The notes beneath the pieces were generated by a model, which was given only the letters and a program-made list of their open reading frames with translations, did not search any database and was not told the origin of the DNA. A stretch of 64,000 nucleotides of DNA from Ottelia alismoides (lineage: Eukaryota; Streptophyta; Magnoliopsida; Alismatales; Hydrocharitaceae), in the NCBI GenBank assembly GCA_037367405.1, contig JAZKJV010008883.1, positions 1,240,001 to 1,304,000 on the forward strand, written 5' to 3'. The first letter of the stretch is position 1, and each line of letters begins with the position of its first letter. The position numbers and the translations under genes are program-made. Of this stretch, positions 33,770-45,750 are shown in pieces.

Positions 33770-34281
33770 CTATCCCAACACAGCCCCCACGGCAAAATCA
33801 GAGGCATCCGTCATGATCTCGAATGGGAGAGACCAATCAGGCGGCTGAAGAACAGGAGCCTCAATAACACACTGCTGGAGAGTCTCAAAGGACGAAAGAC
33901 ACTTGTCATCGACAAGGAACTCGGTGTCTTTCGTCAAGAGGTCAGTCAACGGCCGGGCAATCTTGCTGAAATCATGAATGAATCGCCGGTAGAAACCGAC
34001 GTGCCCCAGAAATGACCGTAACTGCCTCAAATTGGACGGTGGTGCGAGTTTTCTAATGACATCTACCTTGGCCGGATCAACCTCCATGCCCCTGTTGGAG
34101 ATGATGTGGCCAAGCACCGTCCCTTGAGTCACCATGAAGTGACTCTTCTCCCAAGAAAGCACCAAGTGAACCTCTATACATCACTGGAGTACTCGGTCTA
34201 GGCAGTCAAGACAGGAGTCGAATCTGTCGCCGTAGACCGAGAAATCATCCATGAAGACCTCCAAACACTCCCCTACCATGT
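33770..34281 (-). pseudogene. Element A reverse transcriptase, C-terminal part, truncated by B
   Basis: Contains LEVFMDDFSVYG (the catalytic two-aspartate box) near 34215-34250, then the thumb and connection up to TDASDFAVGAVLG of RNase H. A TGA lies at 34181-34183 where element B has CGA. The frame stops at the B LTR; the N-terminal palm and fingers should lie beyond the right end of the window. Confidence 0.85.
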
Positions 34282-37200
34282 TGATGGCACGAAAAACCGA
34301 GCGACTAAGGCAATCAGGTATCTCTACGATGGTCGTCGCGACCTCGGTCACTTGATCGTGTCGATCAAGAAAAAGTAGACCACCAATATAGATAAAATCA
34401 ATCAAAAATGCGATAGCGGTCTCACTATTAGATTAACCTGGTATAGCGACCAGGGTCGAACACAAGGAGCACGGGTTGGCCTCTCGGCCTACGAAGTAGT
34501 CAAAAAGAGAAATAAAATAAAAGAAGAAAATATTTTTGGTGGTTTTTAATTATTTAATATTTTTTGGATTTTTAATATGTTAAGAAAATAAAACAAGTAA
34601 ATAAACACACACTTCAACAATTTATTAAAAGTATTAAAAATCAACCAAAAATTCAAACAAAAATATTTTTATGTGTTTTATAATTTTTAGTGTTTTTGGT
34701 GAATTTTTGAGAATTTTCTGATGTTTATTTAATTTTCTAAAAATCAAAAAGTAGCTAAAACAGTAGGTACTATCCAGCCGAGCTAAAAGGGCCTAGATAA
34801 AATATCTAAAGGCCCCAAAATAGCTGGGAGGTAATTTTCCTGAAAGAAAACAAAATAAGGAAAATTTAGGCACCAATTTTATTGTTTTTGGATTTTTAGA
34901 TGATTTACTAGAGTTTTTATAAGATTTTGAGTGTTTTTTAATTTTTAGTGATTTTCAGTAATGAAAAATAGCCAAAATTGGCTAGAAAATCAAACACAAC
35001 AAAGTAGACAGTAGAAAATTTTTTTGTAATTTTTAGACACTATTTAATATTTTTTTGTGATTTTTAAAGTTAGACATTGAAGAAAACAGAGGTTTTTGAA
35101 TTTTTAAAAAATATCAAATGAAAACAAAAATGTCCTAAAAAATCCTCGAAAATTTTACACTATGGCAGGAGCCATGTGTCCAATTTTCGTTGGATTTGGA
35201 GGTAATTTGCTATTTTATTCAAAAATAAAGAGGGGGCACAGTGCACAGGGACCAAAGTGCAAATACCCAAGAGTCTGGGGGGTCTGGTGCAATTAACCCA
35301 GGAAGTCACGCGCGTCGCGCATGCCTGAGGCACTCAGGGACCTAAATGTGAAGAAAATAAGTTCCGAGGGCCTTTTGGTAACAGGTACCAAAAGCCCAAG
35401 GGCTTATCTGCAAATAACCCAATATATAACGCACATGCTCAATTAAAATACGCAAAGGGGTATAAATGCAAATAAACAAAAACTTTCATTCAATTGATAA
35501 CAACTAGAACTACAGGGTAGATAATGTAAAAAGCCCAAAAGAGCATGTGTCGATGCACGTGTCAGACCACACACAGGGGTATATCAGTAAATACATGCAA
35601 GCACAAGGGTCTCTATGCAAATATCCCAAAACTAAACAACTACGCTAGATATTTACAAGACTAAAAGTGAAATAAAATAACAAAGGGGGCCTAAGGGTAA
35701 ATTACCCTTTATTACGCGGACCGACTGGATGGAGGGCACGTGGCGCATCCGACGGTGGGGAACAGCGGCCGCTCCACAACTGGGCTCCTTGGACGAATCC
35801 GATGGCGAGGGTTCCTCCACGTGGGCGATCGGACGGTGTAGGGCGCAGGTGGCTAACCCTTGTGCATCGGATGACTGGGATCGGTCCTCCTGAGATCGGG
35901 CGGTGACTGCTGCTCCTAAGATGGACGGCCCCGATGAAGTCTGGAGCTGGAGGGCTGATCGAACGGAGGAGGAGGATGCTCGAAGAACAGATGATCGGCG
36001 AAGTTCGCCGGCCCAGTGGCCTCGCTCCGAGGCTCCTCTGCTGTGCCTGAAGGTCGGAGAAGCTCCGCAATGGTGTCCCGCAGCTGGTGGTGGGCTCCAA
36101 TGATCCAGCCGAGCTCTGGTGAGTCCCGGCGAGGACGGCGGAGGAAGCCTTCTGGTCCGAATGACCCGAGCTCTTAGATGGCTGGGGTAGTACCTGCAAA
36201 GATGACCAGAAGACTCGCGGGTCGAGGGCAAACTGCCTCGACCCGGTTAGGCGGGGTGACGGTGGACGATGGGGCGAGATGGACGAGCTCCGGCGAAGGG
36301 GAGACGGTGGAGCTCGAATCCCAGCTCCTGTGCGAGCTGGGTTGAATGGGGATACGAAGAAGGTGCGCGGGAAGGAGGTGAAGGCTATGGCGATGCCTGA
36401 TGGTCGGATGGTGGTCGGAATCGATCGGAATCGATGGGGGACGACGGAGCAGCGATTTGGGCGAAATGTAAAATCAAAGAAAAAGAAGGTCCTACGAGAT
36501 TACCTGGGTGGATGAGTAGACTGGGGACGAGCTTAGGAAGCTCTGGGTCTTCGCCTCGAGGAGCATCTCCCTCCGAGGCTTGAGCTCTAGCTGGTGGCGG
36601 AGCAACGGCGGTGAAGCTCGCCAGATCAGTGGTCTCTCTTCCTCTCCTCGCTTCGACAGCACCGGACGCGAGCTGTCACTCTCGCGCACACTCTGGAGCT
36701 CACTGGGGGTGGAATAAAATGACCAAAGATGGAGAATTAGGGTGGCGGAGCTCGGCTTATGTATGGGTGCAGGTCCGGGAAAGATGGCTCGGGTTCGGCT
36801 CCATGGAGCACGGATCCCTAGGATCTATGTCGGGCGAGATTTCCGGATACCTGGGGAGTGATTAGGACCCTGGGTTAGGCTAAATGGTGATCGGGTCTGG
36901 CGGTAATAAATGGAGGAAATCAGGTTCTCGAACCAGACCCGCGGGAGGTGGTCCTGGGGGGGTAGTTGACTGGGCGGTCAACATCCCCAGGGCCAATAGG
37001 GATCAGCCACGTGGATGGATCTTAGAAGTGAAAATTAGGGTAGCTAGGGACCGATTTAGCAAAAAGTTAAAACATGAAATCTTTTTATTTTATTTTTTTC
37101 TATTTTTTTAGTGATTTTTAATAATTTTTTCGAAATAAAAATAAGGTATATACATAATATGTAATATATAGGTATGTGTACACTATATAGGGTTTTTAAT

Positions 37201-37942
37201 TTTTGATTTTTTTAATTATTTTTATGCAATTTTATTCCTATTTTATATTTTATTTATTTTCATTATAAAAAAAGGAATAAAAAGATATTTTTGTTTCATT
37301 TTTATTATTTATATACATAGGTGAAATAAATACATATATACATTTATATACATGGTATATTTACAATATACTTTTGTGTTTTTAATTTTGTTATTTTTAT
37401 TTTGTTTTTTTAATTGTTTTTATTTTATTTATTTACACTATATAATATAGAATATTTACAAAAATTTTGGAAATTCATTTTATTTATTTATAAGGCTAAA
37501 TAAATATAAAGGTGGTTCTATGTATATGTGATCATGTACAAGAGGTGTTTTTGTTTTCTTTTTAATTTTTAAATTTTTATTTTGATTTTATATTTATAAA
37601 TATATACAAATATTTACAAGCCTATTTTTGTGAGGAAAATACTTTTATTTTATTTACATATATATTTACACACATGAGCCCCTATCTCCCTCTACTTTGG
37701 CTTTTATGCGGTCAGGCCCATGCTGAGCCCTCCCTTGGGTTAGGTTGGTCAATATTTATTCTAAATATTTACCTCTTTTTTTATCTTTATTCTTTTATTT
37801 TTGCACAAAAACATGCTAATTATAGGTTTTTACACAATGCATGCTTTTGGTAATTATTTCTATTTACACATATCTGCATGCATTTGCAAAGGTTTTTGTA
37901 GCTAAAATATAAGAATTAAGAGTGATGAATGAGTATTCATCA
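34282..37942 (-). repeat. Element B 3' LTR (3,661 bp)
   Basis: Begins TGATGGCACG on plus and TGATGAATACTCATTCATCA on minus. Nearly the same as 61319-64000 where both are visible. GC-rich block at 35700-37020. Open frames 35653-36231 and others fall in that block, recur in the other LTR and are not supported as genes. The duplication copy is probably CATGT (34277-34281). Confidence 0.88.
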
Positions 37943-39672
37943 CCCCCCTATACTTAACTTTGCTAGTCCCTTAGCAAACACTTATTTGAAAAAGAAGTGA
38001 AAAAGAAAGAAAAGAAATAGAGAAAAAGAAAAAGAGAATGTACATGGATCCAGGCTGATTATTAAACTTGCCTTCATTAAATTAAGGTATGGAGCTCGAT
38101 CAGATCTTTGGATTATTAATGTGTCGGAACCTTGTTTGGACTTAAGTCTAAAACTCAACAACCTCTAAGTTCCACTATTCTATAACCAAGACTCCTCAAT
38201 GCTCCAGATCAGAACAAGTCATCAACCACAAACCCTGAAGACCATGAATCTTTTCTTGTCCTGTGAATGTGAAGTCTAAGCTCTCCACCTCAGAAATGGT
38301 AACTTGACAACCCTCCCCAACAAGGTAACTCTATGACCTCAATCTGGCCACTCTTTCCTCGAGGAGCGGGGTATTCCCTTCTAAGTTCAAGTTCAACCGG
38401 CTCAAGAAGAGGAGGAAGAAGAGAATGGGTCAAGGCCAGTGTAGCCAAGTACCCTTGGGAGCTTGACCAGTGTAGCCAAGTCTCCCTGCTGCAAGCTACA
38501 TCAGGTGGATCATGAAACCAAGCTTTGCTTATTGCACTCTATATACATACTCTAGTGTTATGAGTCATGTGTTGTTGTTAAGTGCTCTACTTAGGCTCAT
38601 TGAGATGACATGTGATCATAGTCTAGTGGACTCAAAGAATTAAGTCACCATGGACATGAAAAGCCTTAAACCTAAGCCCTATAAGGTTCCTATTAGAAGT
38701 TAGGTGGATTAAGATCTTAATCAAGCTCCATTTCTCAATTTGATTCCAGGCTAGTTTAAGTGTCAACTATCATCCAGGAAAACTATATACATATGTACAA
38801 AAGATGCTATTTACACAAATTTTACAATCATGCAAAATTTTTGAAAAATGTTTTGAAATCATGAATGGATGATGCATGAAGTGCAAGTTTTGCAAAAAGA
38901 TATTTACACAAATTTACACAAGATTTTTGCAAACTTTTGATTTTCAAAACATTTTGGAAAAATTTTGTACTATATACATAATTTTGATAAGAAAATATTT
39001 ACACAAGCTTTACACAAAAGATTTTTGAAATCATTTTTACAAAAATAATTTGTACACTAGCTATTTATGTGCAAATAAAAGAAGTTTATGTACATGAAAA
39101 ATTTTTAATTTTTGTGATTTTTAGTTATTTTATTTATTAACACACTCACACAAAGTACGAGTTATGGCTAAAGTATATATGAAATATATACACACCCCCC
39201 TATACTTAGCTCGAACGATGTCCTCAGAGTCAAGAGCGATGAATAAGACATAACTCGTGCTAGGTATAGGGAAGTGAAAAGAAAGGCTATATACAAAGAC
39301 GAATAAATGAAATAGAAAAGTCAAGAGGGTCTCGGGTCTTCCCCCTATACTTAGGATCAAGTAATCCTAAGTATAGCAGGCTGTATACTAAGGAGAATGT
39401 ACAGGGTCTACCCCCCCCTTATACTTAGAGTGAAATATCCCTAAGTATAGGCAGTAAAAACAAGGGTAAACAGAAACAAAAGAAATACCCAAAGGTCCTA
39501 CATCCCCCCTATACTTAGGGTAAAGTGCACCCTAAGTATAGCATAATCACAAGATGAAGAAATGGATGTGGGACTAAAGAATGTAGTGATATAGACATCT
39601 GGATCTATACAAGGAGGAAGAACAGTGAAACTCAGGCGTGAGATGCCTTGGATGTGAGTCAAAGACCACATC
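37943..39672 (-). other. Element B, non-coding 3' region with polypurine tract
   Basis: A polypurine tract at 37943-37955 adjoins the LTR (minus: AAGTATAGGGGGG|TGATGAAT). The region parallels the one in element A but lacks about 400 bp present there. No gene is seen. Confidence 0.7.
39185..39545 (-). repeat. Serial polypurine-tract hairpins, element B
   Basis: Four copies of the CCCCCTATACTTAG motif near 39193, 39343, 39412 and 39505, the last three followed by the complementary CTAAGTATAG, in the same order and spacing as in element A. Confidence 0.85.
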
Positions 39673-40496
39673 TCACGCAAAATGAATAGGGGCAAGATCA
39701 ACGACCCGTGGCTCATGATCTAGAAATGGCTTGAGCCGCTGGCCATTCACTCGAAAGGTACTCTCAGAAGACAACTCATATATATCAATGCTACCATTGT
39801 CGTGTACCTTTCTGACCAAGTAGGGTCCCTTCCATTTGCTCTGTAGCTTTCCTGGAAACAAACGAAGCCTCGCATCAAACAGCCATACTCTCTGTCCAAT
39901 CTCAAAATGCTTGTGGCTGATATGAGAATCATGCCACTCCTTTACTCTCTCCTTATACTGTAGGCTGTTTGAGAAAGCTGTATCTCTAAGCTCCTCCAGG
40001 GCGGCTAACTCTGCCCTCCTCTGGTCTCCCATACCATCTGGATCCATAAGAATATCTTTAACTGCCCAAAGTGACTTGTGCCTCTTCTCAACAGGTAAAT
40101 GGCACGGCTTGCCATATACGAGGCGAAAGGGAGATGTGCCCAATGGAGTCTTGAAAGACGTCCTATATGCCCACAAGACCGAGTCCAAAAGCTGTGACCA
40201 ATCCTTTCGGTCAGGGCAGACGACTTTCTGCAATATACTCTTGATCTCCCTATTCGACACCTCGGCTGACCATTCGTCTGTGGATGGTAAGGTGTAGCAA
40301 CACGATGGTCTATACCGAACTCGCTTGCAAGGGCCTTTACCTGGTCGTTGATGAAATAAGACCCCCCATCAGAAATCAGAACTCGTGGAACTCCGAACCG
40401 CGTGATGATGTGCTTCCTCAAAAATCTGCAAACTATCCTCGCATCAGCGGCTCGGGCGGGCATAGCCTCAACCCAACGACTAACATAATCCACAGC
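39673..40496 (-). pseudogene. Element B integrase core and C-terminus, frameshifted
   Basis: LISDGGSYF (second catalytic aspartate) is in one frame (40005-40493); SNREIKSILQ through the ending VVDLAPIHFA is in another (39673-40260). A one-base deletion relative to element A near 40266 causes the shift, next to the catalytic glutamate. An in-frame TAG at 40497-40499 separates this part from the first aspartate. Not functional as it stands. Confidence 0.85.
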
Positions 40497-41594
40497 CTAC
40501 AGAATGTACTCAAATCCCTGACTCTTAGGGAATGGACCCATGAAATCGATGCCCCATGCGTCAAAAACCTCACAAAAGTGAATGGGCTGCATCGGCATCA
40601 TATCACGCTGTCCACAAGTGCCCATCCTCTGACAGTCAGTACACCTCTTCACGAACTCATCTGAGTCCTTGAAGAGGGTAGGCCACCACAAGCTGGATTG
40701 GGGCACTTTCTGTGCCGTTCTCCTCCTAGAATGATGTCCTCCTGCCTCAAGCTTGTGGCAGTAAGTGAGGACGCTATGGTGTTCCTCCTGAGGAATACAC
40801 CGACGCCAGACGCTATCCCCTCCTTCGTGGTAAAGGATGGGATCCTCCCAGTGGTAGGACTTGGCCTTCGCAAGGAAGGTCTTAAGCCTCTGCCTGGGCC
40901 AATCTTGTGGGACCTTCCCAGCAATGAGAAAGTTCACAATATCGGCATACCATGGGAGTGAGGCGATAGCAAGGATCGCCTCATCTGGGAAGGTATCTCG
41001 AATAGGGTCAATCTGCTCAGACTCCTCAGGCTGCTCTAAATGGGAGAGATGATCCGCTACCACATTCTTGACTCCAGGCTTATCCTTGATCTCAATGTCG
41101 AACTCCTGGAGTAGAAGGATCCATCTAGTAAGTCTAGCCTTGGCATCCTTCTTTGCCATGAGGTACCTGATGGCGGTGTGATCTGTGTATAAAGTCACTC
41201 TAGATCCAATGATATAAGATCGAAACTTATCTAGGGCGAACACTACGGCTAGCATCTCCTTCTCTGTGACCGTGTAATTCCGCTGGGCGGAATCCAATGT
41301 GCGGCTAGCATGGTGAATAGCAAATGGAACTCCATCCCTCCTCTGTCCCAGCACTGCCCATATGGCAAAATCGGAGGCATCCGTCATGATCTCGAATGGG
41401 AGAGACCAATCAGGCGGCTGGAGGACAGGAGCCTCAATAACACACTGCTGGAGAGTCGCAAAGGATGAAAGACACTTGTCATCGACAAGGAACTCGGTGT
41501 CTTTCATCAAGAGGTCAGTCAACGGCCGGGCAATCCTGCTGAAATCCTGAATGAATCTCCTATAAAATCCAACCTGCCCCAGGAATGACCGTAA
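40497..41594 (-). pseudogene. Element B RNase H and integrase N-terminus
   Basis: An open run with RNase H motifs ([47 protein letters not shown]), then the integrase HHCC finger and [18 protein letters not shown], which holds the first catalytic aspartate. A TAG at 41595-41597 replaces the CAG found in element A. Confidence 0.85.
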
Positions 41595-42260
41595 CTACCT
41601 CAAATTGGACGGTGGTGCGAGTTTTCTAATGACATCAACCTTGGTCGTATCAACCTCCATGCCCCTGTTGGAGATGATGTGGCCAAGTACCATCCCTTGA
41701 GTCGCCATGAAGTGGCTCTTCTCCCAAGATAGAACCAAATGGTACTCAATACATCGCTGGAGTACTCGGTCTAGGCAGTCAAGACAGGAGTCGAATCCGT
41801 CGCCATAGACCGAGAAATCGTCCATGAAGACCTCCAAACACTCCCCTACCATGTCTGAAAAGATCGACAACATGCACCTCTGAAAAGTCGCAGGGGCATT
41901 GCATAGCCCAAATGGCATGCGTCGAAAGGCATATGTACCAAAGGGACAGGTAAAGGTGGTCTTCTCCTGATCCTCAGGAGCGATGGCCACCTGGTTGTAG
42001 CCCGCATACCCATCCAGGAAGCAATAATGGCTCTTCCCTGCCAATCTCTCAATGATCTGGTCAATAAAAGGCAGGGGAAAATGGTCCTTCTTGGTGGCCT
42101 GGTTGAGTCTCCTGTAGTCAACACAGACCCTCCAAGAGGTGGGTACTCGTGTAGCAATCTCCTCTCCCGACTCACTGATCACAGTCGTGATGCCCGTTTT
42201 CTTGGGAACCACATGCAAGGGGCTGACCCACTTAGAGTCGGAAATGGGATAAATGAAATC
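41595..42260 (-). pseudogene. Element B reverse transcriptase
   Basis: Copies element RNA into DNA. The frame contains VCVDYRRLNQATKKDHFPLP, FLDGYAGYNQ (first catalytic aspartate region), MPFGLCNAPATFQ and EVFMDDFSVYG (FMDD at residues 131-134 of the open run). Upstream the frame shifts near 42260, where the previous run loses the RT reading just after EISKW. Confidence 0.87.
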
Positions 42261-42933
42261 TGCACCACCATTTTGATATTTCCTTCATCACAACCTCTCT
42301 CAGGTTGGGGTTCAGTCGCCGCTGGAACTCACACGACGGCTTCGCCCCTTCCTCGAGATAGATATGGTGGGAGCACACTGATGGACTAATCCCATGGAGA
42401 TCTGCTACGCTCCATCCGATTGCCTTGCGGTTCTTTTCAAGAACCCCCATCAAGCAGGATTCTTGCTCTCCAGTCAGATCGGCGGAGATGATGACTGGAT
42501 ACATCTCAGGTTCGCCCGCAAGGAACCGATACTTCAGCGAAGTAGGGAGCGGCTTCAGCTCTGGACAGCTGGGTGCTGGCAAATCTGGCCTCGGAAGAAG
42601 GTGCGTGAATACTGCTAAGTCTGCCAAATCTGCCTGGGAGAAAGAATACGAACTCTCGTAAACTGGATCTGGAGGAGGCTGTACAACTGTACTGTCTCTG
42701 ATCTGCTCTGCCTCTACCTCCTCCTCATCTGTAGGCTCAGGTGGACTCAGGTCTGGCATCTGGTCATCAAAATCTGCCCAATCAGACTCTGAATCCAAGG
42801 GATCTGCATCAAATAAGGTGGCATCAGCACCACCGTCACACAAGGTGGCCTCAGTACCACCATCACTAGAAACCGTGTCACGGTCGAGAACCGGCTCTGC
42901 TGCCTCTGTAGTATCCTGGACCAGGGCTGTGCT
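42232..42933 (-). pseudogene. Element B protease-RT linker and RT N-terminus
   Basis: An acidic linker (SPPEPTDEEEVEAEQ) precedes the family motifs SLKYRFLAGEPEMYPVIISA and GWSVADLHGISPSVCSHHI, the usual entry to gypsy RT. The segment also holds one GGTEAT/GGADAT repeat pair near 42820-42870. Ends in a shifted frame at 42232. A TAG at 42934-42936 lies upstream. Confidence 0.75.
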
Positions 42934-43782
42934 CTACAAGCTCTCCTCTGCTGTCATCTCTGCATCAGTGGTGTCTGGAAATGAGAGGATGGCCTGTGCT
43001 GAAGGGTCTGCCCATGCTGCCTCATCATCTGTGATCACAAAATCACAGTCCTGGTGGATGTCTAGCCCGGCCTCTGTCAGCTGCTCTGTATCTGTGCTGG
43101 TCTCGGAGCATGCTCTCTCTCTGGCTCTGCAGTCCTCAACCGTCTCTATTTGTACACTCTCGCCCTCGACGCGAAAGTATACCTTCCCGCTATCATGATC
43201 AGTCACTGCCTTGGTTGTGGCCAAGAACGGACGACCGAGGATGATGGGGGTATCGGCCACTGAATCAGGGATCTCCATGTCCAACACTATGAAGTCCACG
43301 GGGAATTGCAGGCCCTGAATAGTGACGATAACATCTCGCAACAACCCCTTCGTCCTCTTGACAGATCGATCAGCAAATTGAAGGACTGTCCTGCTCTGTC
43401 AAAGAGTGCCCAACTCGAAGCAGTCGAGAAGGGCTGTTGGAAGGAGGTTGATAGACGATCCGCTATCCAATAGAGTCCGGTCGAACCTCTGCTCACTAAT
43501 CTGACATCTGACATACGGGGCTCCTGAATCTGTCCTCTTGGTCGGCAGACGGTTCTGGATCGTGAAGCACGTGACTTTCGTCAGCACATGTATCTCTGAA
43601 TGATGGTTCCTCCTCCTCCTCCTGACTGTGGTCCTATCTCTCAAAGATCGCTGAAGAAGGGGGATGTGCTGCAAAGCCTCCTGAAGGGTCAGCTGTATGT
43701 GAAATCTATCGATCATGCTCTGGCTGAACTCCTCCTGCTCTCTCTTTTTTGGGTCTTTTTCTCTTTTCTTCCCCTTCCCCAT
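42934..43782 (-). pseudogene. Element B aspartic protease
   Basis: Retroviral-type protease that would cleave the gag-pol product. The active-site box is RTLLDSGSSINLLP (D-S-G), followed by LQFADRSVKRTKGLLRDV and IILGRPFLATT, the second conserved loop. The frame is interrupted by TGA at 43399-43401 between the two boxes and by TAG at 43783-43785 upstream. Confidence 0.83.
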
Positions 43783-45750
43783 CTAAAGGGCTCTAGGGAA
43801 GGGGATCACAGGGTCCTTCTCAGATGAAGGACTAGGAAAAGGCCTAGACGGCTCGACGGCCAGATCCGCACATACATCAATCACCACAGTGGGACCAGAA
43901 GAAACTAAACCTTTTCCTTTATTCACAACAATGTTCTGAGGTACATCAACAGAAGGAAAAACAACATCTCTATCAAAACGAACACCGGTGGCCTCAGTAC
44001 CACCTCGGGCTGGCTCTGCTACTGGACGTCTCGCGGCCTCAGTACCGCGGGCTGGCTCGGCTACTTTGGTGGCATCAGCACCACCTCCTCGAACTGGTGA
44101 AGCGGCGGCCTCAGTACCGCCAGTGGAATCAGCATCCTTGGTGGCATCAGTACCACCATCATCATCGTGTGCGGCCTCAGTACCGCTCTCCTCCTCCTCA
44201 TCTGGCGCCCTGGGTGGATCCTCGAGTCGTCGCTCAGATGAGGCGTCGCCTGCTGGTGCTCTACCGCTCCTAAGTGTAACAAAATCAGCATCAAATAGAT
44301 CTGAAGACATATCATCAAATGGATCACTAGGAGTGGCATGCTCAGTGTGAACTACCTGCTCAGACTTCCTCTTGAGGATATTGGGGTTCGGCTCTATCTG
44401 TGCAGGGATGGCGGCCTTCCCTCTCATCAGGTCCCGCATCTCCTGGAGGAACTCGTCCATCTCCCGTCTGAAAGTAGCCTGCTGATCTGTGAGGATGCGG
44501 GCTATGTCATCCAAGGCGGGGCTCTCATGGGAGCCCGACAGGTAGCCTCTCTGGTGCTGAGGTTGTTGGAACTGGTGCTGCTGGTGCTGAGAGGGGTAGG
44601 AGGAAGGATGCTGCTGCTGTGACTGGTGAGCCTGCTGCTCACATCTCCAAGACTGTCCCTGCTGCTGATAGGGACGAGGAACGAAGGACGACTGCTGGTA
44701 TGGCTGGTGGGCTGGGGGCTGCTGCTGCTGGTGATCTCTCTGCTGGCTATACTGCCCTCCCTGACCGGATGACTGCTGCTGGGGCTGGGTACCTCCACTC
44801 CCCCACCTGAATCCGGGATGGTCTAGTCAGATCCCAGGCTGAGGGCAGTCATACCAAATCCCGTTGACATCCATCAACGGCTCTGCATCGTACTGGGCTG
44901 GCGGGAGTACTGCCAGAGGCTGATCCGGCTGGTATACCACCATCTGCATGTCTGGAGATGGTGGTGACTGGTAGGAGGGCTGCTGCTGCTGGTACGGCTC
45001 CGCCTGTACAAGGTGAACCTGTCTAGGCTGCTGAAAGGAGATGGAGCGCTGGGACGAGCTGCTGCTGCCGCCGTTATCGCCTCGCGACTGAAGACGGGGC
45101 TGGGAAGCCGTCTGTGCCTCCTGGAGACACATGAGCTGGGTCTTCATGTCGCTCAGAGTCTGTGCCATCTGCTCCATCTGAGTGATGCCCTGGCACTACT
45201 TCTTCTCGATCAGCTCCATGCGGTCCAACTTCTCGCTGATGATACCCATATCCGCAGTGGACGACTCTGCCTGTGCTGCTGCAACTGCGGATGAACTGGA
45301 TGGACCGGCATCGACCCGTGCTATCCTCTGGTACTGCACGGGTCCTGGCTACTGCTGGGGTCTGCCCTGTGTATACAACCGGGTCTGGGACATCACAATA
45401 TAGTTCTCGGCCATCTCCTCGAAGATGGCCCATACCTGGTCGTGATCCTTGGCGAAATAGGACCCGCCACAAGAAGCATTCACCAAGCCCTGGAGCTCTG
45501 GTGTCAGCCCGCTGAAGAAGCTCTGCACAAGGTTCGGCTTCGAGATATCATGGTGCGGGCATCGGTCTGTGAGCTCTCGGAACCTCTCCCATGCCTCATG
45601 GAATTGCTCGTTGGGGAGCATGGAGAAGTTGCTGATCAGGGCCCTCGCTGCATTCGTCCGCCCGAGTGGATAGTACTTGTTCAAGTACTCGGTGCGGAGC
45701 TGCTCCCAGGTGTACACAAACTTCCCCAAATGCTTCAGCCAGGTGGCTGC
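43783..45750 (-). pseudogene. Element B gag, C-terminal part
   Basis: Continues gag after the interruption by element C: ATWLKHLGKFVYTWEQLRTE, FHEAWERFRELTDRCPHHDI and LVQSFFSGLTPELQ are typical plant gypsy capsid motifs. A Gln/Ser-rich region and a GGTEAT-repeat, acidic tail follow. In-frame stops lie at 45349-45351, near 45198, and at 44827-44829. The shared frame indicates a single gag-protease-RT reading before decay. Confidence 0.82.
45746..45750. repeat. Left 5-bp target duplication of element C
   Basis: GCTGC, immediately before the LTR start TGATGAATCC; repeated at 59037-59041. Confidence 0.92.

Larger units (their letters stand above)
26334..34281 (-). mobile_element. Element A: Athila-like Ty3/gypsy, partial
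   Basis: Minus-strand element visible from its 3' LTR (26334-29998) to the middle of reverse transcriptase (34281), where element B is inserted. Order on the minus strand: partial RT, RNase H, integrase, a long non-coding stretch with hairpin/polypurine repeats, then the LTR. Gag, protease, primer site and 5' LTR should lie to the right of the window. Its LTR is clearly diverged from the B LTRs, so it is older. Three in-frame stops interrupt pol. Confidence 0.85.
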
